NCBI GenBank assembly: GCA_903884915.1
Contig: CAISGS010000533.1
Span: 1 to 15,175, forward strand
Direction: 5' to 3'
Origin: an uncultured Caulobacteraceae bacterium
GTDB taxonomy: Bacteria > Pseudomonadota > Alphaproteobacteria > Caulobacterales > Caulobacteraceae
Length of the DNA stretch: 15,175 nt
The notes under the pieces were generated by a model. It made no database searches, had not been told where the DNA came from, and worked only from the letters and a program-made list of their open reading frames with translations. Below are positions 1-6,094 of the stretch, piece by piece (the stretch's first letter is position 1; the number at the start of each line of letters is the position of its first letter). The position numbers and the translations under genes were made by a program.

Positions 1-190
1 CGGCGAGGTGATGGGGTGCCCATCCGGTCTGGGCGACGGCACACCCGGATAGCTCTAGAGCATCGATAAAATCGTAACTTATGAAGGGGTTGGAGGCATA
101 TACTGCATTGGATGTGCAGGCCTCCCAGCCTTCGCGACCAATTTCCGCAACGCGGCGATGGACGCGAACGGCAGGCTTTAGAGCGATCAT
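1..190 (-). CDS. GNAT-like N-acyltransferase, PF04339/DUF482 type (5' part, runs off the left edge)
   Basis: Reading the minus strand leftward from the ATG at 190-188 gives 63 uninterrupted codons to the window edge. The residues around 31-40 read S-N-P-F-I-S-Y-D-F-I, followed by D-A-L-E-x-S-G and then T-G-W-x-P-H-H-L. I recognise this as the conserved N-terminal block of the DUF482 / 'peptidogalycan biosynthesis/recognition' family (PF04339), which is related to GNAT and FemAB acyltransferases. Substrate is unknown. The ATG lies 13 bases downstream of the stop of the glycerophosphodiesterase gene on the same strand, so it is probably the third gene of a ridA operon. No strong Shine-Dalgarno is visible and no in-frame alternative start was found nearby. 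The family call rests on a short recognised block, so identity is moderately sure; that it is coding is more certain. Confidence 0.72.
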   Translation of the reverse strand, partial: MIALKPAVRVHRRVAEIGREGWEACTSNAVYASNPFISYDFIDALELSGCAVAQTGWAPHHLA

Positions 191-203
191 CCGTAGCCGA
201 GCC

Positions 204-956
204 TCATGCCGCAAAGCCTTCGAAAATCATATTGTCGCAGTGATCCTTGACTCGCTCCCACTGTTCGGGCTTACGCACGGTCCAAGCCAGAACGGGCATG
301 CCCTTGGCGCGATAGGCATCGGCCTTGGCGCTGGGCAGCATATCTAGGCCCAGGGCGAGGAAGTGCGGCTTGGCAATCGACACATGCTCGAGAGCAGCGA
401 AGGCGCGGCGCTGTTCCGGCGCGACATGGCTCGAATGGGCGTCATTATAGGAATAGGAATCTAACCCACGCAGGATCTGCGGATGGTGCTGGGCAAACCA
501 GGCGTGGCTATAGGGATTGAAGCCGATGATGCAGGTCGGACCATTATGATCGAGCAGGACCTCCGACACGCGGCGCTCGAGCGGCCCGACCTCACCGAAC
601 GGGGTCTTGAGCTCAATATGGACGAGCGCGCGATGGCCAATCAGGGTCAGTGCGTCGGCAAGGGTGGGGATGGTCTCATCGGTCCCGGACAGGGCCAGCT
701 TGCCAAGGTCGTCAGCCTTATGGTCGCGCAAACGGCCCTCGACCCCGCAGATCCGTTGCAGGGTATCGTCGTGAAAGACCACCGCCTCGCCATCGGCGCT
801 CAGATGGACATCAAGTTCGATGCCATAGCCCGCCTGACAGGCGGCCTGAAAGGCCCCGAGCGAGTTTTCCGGCGCGCCGGTCTTCGACCAGAGGCCGCGA
901 TGGGCCACGGCCGGTTCCTTTAGAAGATCCCAAGCATCGCCGAACAGGGCGCTCAT
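204..956 (-). CDS. Glycerophosphodiester phosphodiesterase (GDPD family)
   Basis: A 250-residue protein of the GDPD TIM-barrel family, which hydrolyses glycerophosphodiesters (phospholipid head-group remnants) to glycerol-3-phosphate and an alcohol. Visible signature residues are H19-R20-G, P-E30-N31-S, the metal-binding block G-I-E47-L-D49-V, then V-F-H62-D63-D-T-L-x-R, and H-I-E-L-K further on. There is no signal peptide, so a cytoplasmic UgpQ-like role is likely rather than a periplasmic GlpQ role. Length matches UgpQ-type enzymes of about 250 residues. Its ATG overlaps the stop of the upstream ridA homologue by 4 bases (953-956), indicating translational coupling. A GNAT-like gene starts 13 bases after its stop. 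Precise substrate cannot be told from sequence. Confidence 0.93.
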   Translation of the reverse strand: MSALFGDAWDLLKEPAVAHRGLWSKTGAPENSLGAFQAACQAGYGIELDVHLSADGEAVVFHDDTLQRICGVEGRLRDHKADDLGKLALSGTDETIPTLADALTLIGHRALVHIELKTPFGEVGPLERRVSEVLLDHNGPTCIIGFNPYSHAWFAQHHPQILRGLDSYSYNDAHSSHVAPEQRRAFAALEHVSIAKPHFLALGLDMLPSAKADAYRAKGMPVLAWTVRKPEQWERVKDHCDNMIFEGFAA

Positions 957-1411
957 GCCACTTCGACGATGGCGTCGACCTCGACGGCAAAGTTCATCGG
1001 CAGGCTGAAGACGCCGACGGCGGAGCGCGCATGGCGACCCTCATCACCAAAGGCCGCGACCATCAGGTCCGAGCAGCCATTGATCACTTGCGGGATGTTA
1101 AAGAAGTCGGGACCGGCCTGAACAAAGCCACCCAGCTTGACCACCCGAATGACCCGGTCCAGATCGCCGGTCGCGGCCTTCATCTGGGCCAACAGATTGA
1201 TGCCGCATAGGCCTGCCGCAAGTTGGCCCGTGGCCTCGTCGACATCGTCGCCGACAATGCCCTTGATTCCGCCCGTCTCATCAACGGAGACCTGACCCGA
1301 GATGAACAGCAGATTGCCCGAGCGAATAAAGGGCGCGTAGTTGGCGATGGGCGCGACAGGGGTTGGCAAGGTGATGCCAAGAGCATTGAGGCGTTCTTCG
1401 ATGGCGGACAT
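953..1411 (-). CDS. RidA family protein (YjgF/YER057c/UK114)
   Basis: A 152-residue protein of the RidA superfamily. Members form trimers, and the archetypal RidA deaminates reactive enamine/imine intermediates from PLP enzymes. The C-terminal block G-R-H-A-R-S-A-V-G-V followed by L-P-x-N-x-A-V-E-V-D-A-I-V-E is the family signature and includes the conserved arginine that binds the substrate carboxylate. S-G-Q-V near residue 40 is also typical. It is slightly longer than E. coli RidA (128 residues) because of an N-terminal extension, so it may belong to a subgroup with a different function. The start ATG at 1411 has GGGAG 6 bases upstream (1418-1422), a good ribosome-binding site. It heads an apparent operon with the GDPD and GNAT-like genes. 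The 76-base gap upstream probably carries the promoter. Confidence 0.92.
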   Translation of the reverse strand: MSAIEERLNALGITLPTPVAPIANYAPFIRSGNLLFISGQVSVDETGGIKGIVGDDVDEATGQLAAGLCGINLLAQMKAATGDLDRVIRVVKLGGFVQAGPDFFNIPQVINGCSDLMVAAFGDEGRHARSAVGVFSLPMNFAVEVDAIVEVA

Positions 1412-1487
1412 GGCGGGCTCCCGAAACTGTGGAGATGAGCTTAGCGCCGGATCGTCCGTCCCCCAAGCCTCAGACTGAGAAAGCGGA

Positions 1488-2762
1488 CTATGATTTGGCT
1501 TTGGGACGCATTTTTAGCGCTCGGCCGCTGATCACAGCCCCCTGACCGAACTTGGCCCTCAGTCCGTCAATGACCTTTTCCTTGGACCGCGCTATCGCCT
1601 CCTCGGCTCCGAACAGGTCGTTGGGGGCTTCGGTCGCGTCGACCAACTCTGAAAGGCCCACGCCAATCAGGCGATAGGTCTGGCCCCGGGCCTCTGCGCC
1701 GAGAAGTTCGCGCGCTGCGGCGAACAGGGTGCGGGCGGTCTGGCACGGGACGGCGAGGGTGCGCCTGCGGGTCACAAGCTTGAAATCAGAGGTCTTGAGC
1801 TTGAGCGTCGCCACCCGACCAGCGATGGCGGCAGCGCGCATCTGGCGGGCGACCTTTTCGCAAAGGGGCCAGAGCTGGTCGCTGAGGGCATCGACTTGGC
1901 GCAGATCGACCGCGAAGGTGGTCTCGGCGCTGACGCTCTTGCGGACCTGATCGGGATTGACGGGGCGGCTATCCAGTCCCTTGGCCAGTTGCGATAGGCG
2001 CAAGCCATAGGCCCCGCCGATCTTGACCAGATCGCGCGGTTCAGCCCTTGCCAGATCGCCCACCGTGCGAAGGCCCGCCTTTTCCAGCGTCTTGACCAGC
2101 GCCGGGCCCACGCCAGGCAGGATGCCTACGGGTTTGGGTGCCAGAAAGCTTTCGGCTTCAGCCTGTCCGATGACGGCAAAGCCGCGCGGCTTATCCAGAT
2201 CAGACGCGATCTTGGCCAGAAACTTGTTAGGGGCCAGACCGATGGAGACGGTCAGGCCGACCTCGGTCTCGATCTCGTTCTGCAACCTTGCCAGTACCAG
2301 CGCCGAACAGCCGCCGTTGAGCCGCTCTGCACCGGTCAGGTCCATCCACGCCTCATCAAGGGACAGGGGCTGAACCAGAGGCGTCAGTTTGGCGAGCTTG
2401 GCAAAGATCGCGGCGCTTGCGGTTTTGTATTTGGCAAAGTCGGGATAGATCACCTCGGCCTGGGGGCAGAGGGCGAGGGCCTTGAACATCGGCATGGCCG
2501 AGCGAACGCCAAAGGTACGGGCAATATAGCAGCAGGTCGTGACCACGCCGCGGTGGCCGCCGCCGACAATGACTGGTCGGTCGCGCAGTTCAGGACGATC
2601 GCGCTTTTCGACGGCCGCATAGAAGGCGTCGCAGTCCATATGGGCGATGGTCAGATGTTCGAGCTGCTCATGGGCGATCAGGCGCGGCGATGAGCAGCGC
2701 GGGCAGCGGCGATTGGTCGGCGGTGGTCCCAGATGCAGGCAATCGCGGCAAAGGGCGCTCAC
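1488..2762 (-). CDS. dinB: DNA polymerase IV (Y-family translesion polymerase) with N-terminal cysteine motif
   Basis: A 424-residue Y-family DNA polymerase that carries out error-prone translesion synthesis. The polymerase core shows H-M-D43-C-D-A-F-Y (catalytic Asp, with Tyr48 at the steric-gate position), C-C-Y-I-A-R-T-F-G-V-R-S in the fingers, and S-L-D136-E137-A-W carrying the other catalytic acids. A helix-hairpin-helix region (G-I-L-P-G-V-G) and little-finger domain follow. A P-N-D-L-F-G segment near the C-terminus resembles a beta-clamp-binding motif. I chose the GTG at 2762 because it falls just after the HAD gene stop (2773-2775) and keeps a paired Cys motif: C5-x2-C8 and C20-x2-C23. 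A longer reading to 2909 would run antisense-like residues inside the HAD gene. E. coli DinB (351 residues) lacks this extension. Start confidence is moderate because the Shine-Dalgarno is weak. Confidence 0.93.
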   Translation of the reverse strand: MSALCRDCLHLGPPPTNRRCPRCSSPRLIAHEQLEHLTIAHMDCDAFYAAVEKRDRPELRDRPVIVGGGHRGVVTTCCYIARTFGVRSAMPMFKALALCPQAEVIYPDFAKYKTASAAIFAKLAKLTPLVQPLSLDEAWMDLTGAERLNGGCSALVLARLQNEIETEVGLTVSIGLAPNKFLAKIASDLDKPRGFAVIGQAEAESFLAPKPVGILPGVGPALVKTLEKAGLRTVGDLARAEPRDLVKIGGAYGLRLSQLAKGLDSRPVNPDQVRKSVSAETTFAVDLRQVDALSDQLWPLCEKVARQMRAAAIAGRVATLKLKTSDFKLVTRRRTLAVPCQTARTLFAAARELLGAEARGQTYRLIGVGLSELVDATEAPNDLFGAEEAIARSKEKVIDGLRAKFGQGAVISGRALKMRPKAKS

Positions 2763-2772
2763 CGGCTCATGC

Positions 2773-3531
2773 CTAGAGCAGCGCGTTTTCGAGCGCGGTT
2801 TGCAGGCGGTCCCAGTCGTCAATCCGCTCGTGGGCATGGGGCTTGCTGGGGGCCATATGGCGAAGGCGTTGGTCGGCAACCATTTGGAAGCGGCCGATCT
2901 TGGGCGCATCCGTCGCGACCGAATCGAGGTTGGGGATCATGTCGTCGATAAAGACCGATGGCCGGTTGGTTCGGGCGGCCAGATGGGCCGCAGCAGGCCC
3001 CTTGAGGCCGGAATTGATCACCAGCGGATAGTCCATGCCATGGCGCTTGAGCCAGCGGGCGCGCTCATCTCGGCCGTGCTCGGGCGCATTGGTCAAGATG
3101 ACGACATCAGCCCGATTCGACAGGTACGCGAGGGCCTCGGCGGCTCCTGGTGCGGGGTCCATATGGTCGCTGCCGTCTCGGAAAAAGTCATCAAACAGCA
3201 CTTTGCCGACCAGCATGTCGATATGGTTGTCATCGCCCTTGCGATAGACATTTTGAAAGAGGGCGAACTTATCGAACCGCATTTCATAGCCGTGATGTCC
3301 AACAAACCGTTCAAATCCCTGAACAAAGAGCGCCAAGACCTCGTCAACATCGACGATGACGAGGGGACGATCAGGGGCGACCTTGGCCGAAACCAAGTCT
3401 TGGGCGGGTTTGAAGGTGGAACTTGAGGACAGCGGACTTCTCTCGGCTAACGCGGGCTTAAGGATATTTGTGGGAAGAGGGATGATGATACGGGAACGAC
3501 GAGTCGCTTCAAGATCGGATCCCGTGGCCAC
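2773..3531 (-). CDS. HAD-superfamily hydrolase (phosphatase-like)
   Basis: Up to 252 residues with the four HAD motifs: motif I V-D61-V-D63-E-V-L (nucleophile and acid/base aspartates), motif II L-T147-N-A-P, motif III K177 in G-L-K-G, and motif IV F-I-D196-D197-M-I-P-N. This predicts a Mg-dependent phosphotransferase or phosphatase; the substrate is unknown. The start is uncertain. The GTG at 3531 gives about 60 residues before motif I, with a basic, serine-rich, unconserved-looking leader and no clear Shine-Dalgarno. It would also leave only 14 bases to the divergent divK start and would place the putative CtrA site inside the gene. A TTG at 3396 is an alternative and would give about 207 residues. 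The stop lies 10 bases before the dinB start, so the two genes are probably cotranscribed. Confidence 0.82.
   Translation of the reverse strand: MATGSDLEATRRSRIIIPLPTNILKPALAERSPLSSSSTFKPAQDLVSAKVAPDRPLVIVDVDEVLALFVQGFERFVGHHGYEMRFDKFALFQNVYRKGDDNHIDMLVGKVLFDDFFRDGSDHMDPAPGAAEALAYLSNRADVVILTNAPEHGRDERARWLKRHGMDYPLVINSGLKGPAAAHLAARTNRPSVFIDDMIPNLDSVATDAPKIGRFQMVADQRLRHMAPSKPHAHERIDDWDRLQTALENALL
3447..3461 (+). promoter_or_regulatory. Putative CtrA-binding site upstream of divK
   Basis: The sequence is CTAA, seven bases, then TTAA. This is the CtrA full-site architecture TTAA-N7-TTAA with one mismatch, in the first base. It lies 84 bases upstream of the divK ATG, a position compatible with promoter control. 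In Caulobacter, divK is reported to be under CtrA control, and DivK in turn inhibits CtrA activity, so a site here is biologically sensible. The match is short and the binding is inferred, not shown. Confidence 0.55.
3511..3515. promoter_or_regulatory. GANTC (CcrM-type) methylation site before divK
   Basis: GAGTC lies 30 bases upstream of the divK start. GANTC is the target of the cell-cycle methyltransferase CcrM in Caulobacterales, and sites in promoters can couple transcription to replication through GcrA. The 5-base motif alone is weak evidence. Its location between a CtrA-like site and a cell-cycle gene is what makes it worth marking. Confidence 0.35.
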
Positions 3532-3545
3532 GAGTTGAGATCAAG

Positions 3546-3911
3546 ATGGCGAAAAAGGTCCTCATCGTCGAGGATAATGAGCTGAACATGAAACTGTTTC
3601 ATGATCTGCTCGATGCTCAAGGCTACGAGACCTTGCAGACCCGCGAAGGTTTGCAAGCGCTTGGTCTGGCGCGCGAACATCTCCCAGACTTGATATTGAT
3701 GGATATCCAGCTGCCCGAGATTTCAGGACTTGAGGTCACCAAGTGGCTGAAAGAGGATGATGCCCTAGCCCATATCCCTGTCGTTGCCGTAACCGCCTTC
3801 GCGATGAAAGGTGATGAGGAACGGATCAGAGAGGGAGGCTGCGAGGCCTATATTTCGAAGCCCATCTCTGTCGCGCATTTTTTGGAGACGATTCGCCGCC
3901 TGATAGAGTAA
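3546..3911 (+). CDS. divK: Single-domain response regulator DivK
   Basis: A 121-residue stand-alone receiver domain nearly identical to my recollection of Caulobacter DivK. Acidic pocket residues E9-D10, phospho-acceptor D53 (L-M-D-I-Q-L-P), switch T83 ([10 protein letters not shown]) and K105 (Y-I-S-K-P) are all in place. DivK is phosphorylated by DivJ and dephosphorylated by PleC. In its phosphorylated form it acts through DivL and CckA to lower CtrA activity, and it also tunes PleC/DivJ output towards PleD. It is soluble and localises to the cell poles. The start ATG has a modest GAGA Shine-Dalgarno at 3537-3540. pleD follows after 10 bases, so the two form an operon as in Caulobacter. Regulation by CtrA is suggested by the half-site pair at 3447-3461. 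Confidence 0.97.
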   Translation: MAKKVLIVEDNELNMKLFHDLLDAQGYETLQTREGLQALGLAREHLPDLILMDIQLPEISGLEVTKWLKEDDALAHIPVVAVTAFAMKGDEERIREGGCEAYISKPISVAHFLETIRRLIE

Positions 3912-3921
3912 GTACTTTATT

Positions 3922-5286
3922 ATGTCCGCACGTATTCTCATTATTGATGACATAGACGCCAACGTTCGGTTGCTCGAAGCGAAGATGTCGGCGGAGTACT
4001 ATGAAGTCCTCATGGCCTCTGACGGCCATTCAGGCATCGCGTTAGCAAAGGCACAACTTCCAGATATTATTCTACTTGACGTGATGATGCCGGGCTTGAG
4101 CGGTTATGAGACCTGCCGCCGTCTGAAAGAAGACCCCGATACCCGCCATATTCCGGTGGTCTTGGTAACGGCGCTCGACGGTCGTGATGATCTGTTGGCC
4201 GGGCTAGATGCTGGGGCTGATGATTTCATGACCAAGCCCATCGATGACGTCATGCTGATGGCCCGCCTTAAGGGATTGGTTCGGCTCAAGCTGGCCATTG
4301 ATGGATTGCGTCTGTTGGAGGCCTCTGGTCGCCGGATGGGCGTCATTGCAGGCACCTCAGCGCGTCTTGGCGGCTTTGGTGGCCGTATCTTGATCGTTGA
4401 TGACAATCCACGGCAAGCTCGGCGGATGGTGTCCGAGTTGGGTCTAGACCATCGGCCGATCGTTGAAAGCGATGCGGAAAAGGCCCTGCTTTCGGCACGG
4501 GGTCCGATTGACCTGATGATCATCAATATGGATGCGACGAGCTTTGACGGCTTGCGCTTGGCAGCCATGGTGCGTTCAGAGTCCTCAACCCGTTTCATGC
4601 CCATTCTCGCGATCATGGATATGGATCAACGCGAACGGCTGGCGAAGGCCATGGAACTGGGCGTGAATGACATTCTGGCCCGGCCTATTGATCCGCAAGA
4701 ACTGACCCTTCGTGCCCGCACCCAGATCAAGCGCAAGCGCTATACAGACCTTTTGCGCAGCAATCTCGATCAATCACTGGAGCTTGCGGTGACCGACCAA
4801 CTGACCGGTCTGCACAATCGCCGCTATATGGTGACCCAACTGAGCGCACTCGTGGCCCGGGCGATTAAGGGGGGGGACCCCGTCTCCATTTTGATGATCG
4901 ACATTGATCATTTTAAGAAGATCAATGACGGTTTTGGACATGATGTCGGCGACATGGTCCTTCGCGAATTTTCGGTCCTGTTGGCGTCCAACGTCCGGGC
5001 CATTGACTTGCCCTGCCGCTATGGCGGTGAGGAGTTCATCGTGGTCATGCCCGGAACCGACGCCGATGCTGCGCTCAGGATCGCGGACCGGATACGGAAC
5101 AGTGTCTCTGGGACCGCCTTCAGTCTGGGTTCAGAGGGGGAAACCCTTGCGGTCACAGTCTCGATTGGCCTCGCCTGCGCCGATGGCGAAATGGATACGC
5201 CAGAAACCTTGCTCAAGCGCGCCGATGAGGCGGTCTATCAGGCCAAGGCGGGCGGTCGTAATCAGGTTATTGTCCGCTCGATCTGA
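3922..5286 (+). CDS. pleD: Diguanylate cyclase response regulator PleD (REC-REC-GGDEF)
   Basis: A 454-residue protein, which is the length I recall for Caulobacter PleD. Receiver 1 (about 1-125) has D9/D10, phospho-acceptor D53 and K105 (T-K-P). Receiver 2 (about 153-275) is the adaptor domain; N202 stands where the phospho-acceptor should be, so it is not phosphorylated. The GGDEF domain (about 285-454) has metal-binding D327 and the active-site G-G-E-E-F at 368-372. It also has the inhibitory c-di-GMP site R359-A-I-D362, and R178 in receiver 2 sits at the secondary inhibitory contact. It therefore should make c-di-GMP from two GTP when phosphorylated, with intact product feedback. In Caulobacter it drives the motile-to-stalked transition at the stalked pole. 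No clear Shine-Dalgarno precedes the ATG, so translation may be coupled to divK. Confidence 0.98.
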   Translation: MSARILIIDDIDANVRLLEAKMSAEYYEVLMASDGHSGIALAKAQLPDIILLDVMMPGLSGYETCRRLKEDPDTRHIPVVLVTALDGRDDLLAGLDAGADDFMTKPIDDVMLMARLKGLVRLKLAIDGLRLLEASGRRMGVIAGTSARLGGFGGRILIVDDNPRQARRMVSELGLDHRPIVESDAEKALLSARGPIDLMIINMDATSFDGLRLAAMVRSESSTRFMPILAIMDMDQRERLAKAMELGVNDILARPIDPQELTLRARTQIKRKRYTDLLRSNLDQSLELAVTDQLTGLHNRRYMVTQLSALVARAIKGGDPVSILMIDIDHFKKINDGFGHDVGDMVLREFSVLLASNVRAIDLPCRYGGEEFIVVMPGTDADAALRIADRIRNSVSGTAFSLGSEGETLAVTVSIGLACADGEMDTPETLLKRADEAVYQAKAGGRNQVIVRSI

Positions 5287-5320
5287 GCCCCACAGCGCCT
5301 CCAAAACCCCTTTTTCTAAA

Positions 5321-5345
5321 GTTGGAACGCGCTCCGACGCCTTTT
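5321..5345 (+). terminator. Weak intrinsic terminator candidate after pleD
   Basis: GTTGGA at 5321-5326 can pair with TCCGAC at 5333-5338 (six pairs, one G-U) around a six-base loop, followed by GCC and four T residues. It lies 35 bases after the pleD stop. The stem is short and the T-run modest, so this is a tentative end for the divK-pleD transcript. A possible new promoter for the tat genes (TTGTAG at 5344-5349, CCTATA at 5368-5373, 18-base spacer) begins right after it. Confidence 0.3.
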
Positions 5346-5373
5346 GTAGCGACGGGCCGTCTTATGGCCTATA
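5344..5373 (+). promoter_or_regulatory. Possible sigma-70-like promoter for tatABC
   Basis: TTGTAG (5344-5349) and CCTATA (5368-5373) are separated by 18 bases and lie about 60 bases before the tatA start. Both hexamers are imperfect. It is the best candidate in the 147-base gap between pleD and tatA, but readthrough from pleD is equally possible. Confidence 0.25.
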
Positions 5374-5433
5374 TTGGGTCCTAGCAGAGAGAGCCGGGGC
5401 ATCCGGTTTGGTCCCTAATATGTGAGGCGCACC

Positions 5434-5637
5434 ATGGGTTCTATGAGTTGGGTTCATTGGTTGATCGTTATTGGCGTTGCCGCCGTTCTGTTCGGCGGTG
5501 GCGGTAAGCTGTCCTCACTGATGGGTGATGCGGCCAAGGGCATTCGCGCTTTCCGTGATGGCCTGAAGGGTGAAGACGCGCCCAAGTCCGCTGATACGCC
5601 TGCTGCACCCCTGCCGCGGACCGATAAGGAAGGCTGA
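5434..5637 (+). CDS. tatA: Sec-independent protein translocase subunit TatA
   Basis: A 67-residue TatA. A short periplasmic N-terminus and one membrane helix (about residues 6-20, [10 protein letters not shown]...) lead into the hinge F-G-G-G-G-K-L, then an amphipathic helix ([16 protein letters not shown]) and a short charged, proline-rich tail. TatA oligomers form the pore or membrane-weakening element for folded, twin-arginine-tagged proteins. The ATG at 5434 is preferred over the in-frame GTG at 5422 because GAGG at 5424-5427 sits 6 bases before it. It is the first gene of tatABC; a stable hairpin lies between it and tatB. Confidence 0.95.
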   Translation: MGSMSWVHWLIVIGVAAVLFGGGGKLSSLMGDAAKGIRAFRDGLKGEDAPKSADTPAAPLPRTDKEG

Positions 5638-5658
5638 TCTTCGGATCTAGCCTCACGA

Positions 5659-5684
5659 CTTTTGCGATTTTGATGTCGCGAAAG
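5659..5684 (+). other. Hairpin in the tatA-tatB spacer
   Basis: CTTTTGCGA at 5659-5667 pairs with TCGCGAAAG at 5676-5684: nine consecutive pairs, including one G-U, around an eight-base loop. It lies in the 73 bases between the tatA stop and the tatB start and has no T-run after it. It could stabilise an upstream tatA message or partly reduce downstream expression. That would fit the known excess of TatA over TatB and TatC, but the role is inferred. Confidence 0.5.
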
Positions 5685-5710
5685 CATGCGCCAATGCAGG
5701 GTGGAATTTG

Positions 5711-6094
5711 ATGTTACCTGAGATCGGAGCCACCGAACTTATGGTCATTGCGGCGGTGGCCCTGATCGTAGTCGGGCCTAAGGACCTGCCGATGTTGATG
5801 CGTAAGCTGGGTCAGTTCATTGCCCGTCTGCGCGGCATGGCCAGCGAATTTCGCGCCAGCTTTGACGACATGGCGCGCCAGTCTGAGCTTGATGACCTGC
5901 GCCGCGAGGTCGAGGCCATGCGTAGCGCCCGCTTTGCCGACATCGTACCAGAGGCCTCATCCCAACTCGGCGTTGATGCCTCGGAGGTCATGCAGGAGAT
6001 CAACCGCTCCCTGACCGCTCCGGATAGCCAAGTCCAACTCCACCCATCCATCGCGTCCGAGCCCGCCGATCAACACGAGGCCCCCAAGCCATGA
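5711..6094 (+). CDS. tatB: Sec-independent protein translocase subunit TatB
   Basis: A 127-residue TatB. The N-terminal M-L-P-E-I-G-A-T-E-L carries the conserved membrane glutamate. One membrane helix and the hinge V-G-P-K-D-L-P follow. A long amphipathic, coiled-coil-like helix runs from about residue 25 to 75 and contains L-R-R-E-V-E-A-M-R. The tail is acidic and proline-containing and probably disordered. TatB works with TatC as the receptor for twin-arginine signal peptides. The ATG at 5711 directly follows an in-frame TTG at 5708; a purine-rich GGTGGA just upstream suits either, and ATG is preferred. The stop overlaps the tatC start by 4 bases (6091-6094), indicating coupled translation. 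Confidence 0.95.
   Translation: MLPEIGATELMVIAAVALIVVGPKDLPMLMRKLGQFIARLRGMASEFRASFDDMARQSELDDLRREVEAMRSARFADIVPEASSQLGVDASEVMQEINRSLTAPDSQVQLHPSIASEPADQHEAPKP

Noticed and set aside
81..347. Plus-strand open reading frame of 88 codons
   Set aside because: It is antisense to the end of the GDPD gene and to the partial acyltransferase gene, shows no recognisable domain and has no ribosome-binding site.
2763..2909. Longer dinB start with 49 extra residues
   Set aside because: The extension lies inside the HAD hydrolase gene on the same strand in another frame and has an unstructured, arginine/proline-rich composition; the GTG at 2762 keeps the cysteine motif intact.
3303..3318. T-loop-like GTTCAAATCC suggesting a tRNA
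   Set aside because: It lies inside the HAD coding sequence, and no acceptor or anticodon stem can be built around it.
2647..3426. Plus-strand open reading frame of 259 codons
   Set aside because: It is the shadow of the HAD hydrolase gene, whose motifs I-IV are clear on the minus strand.
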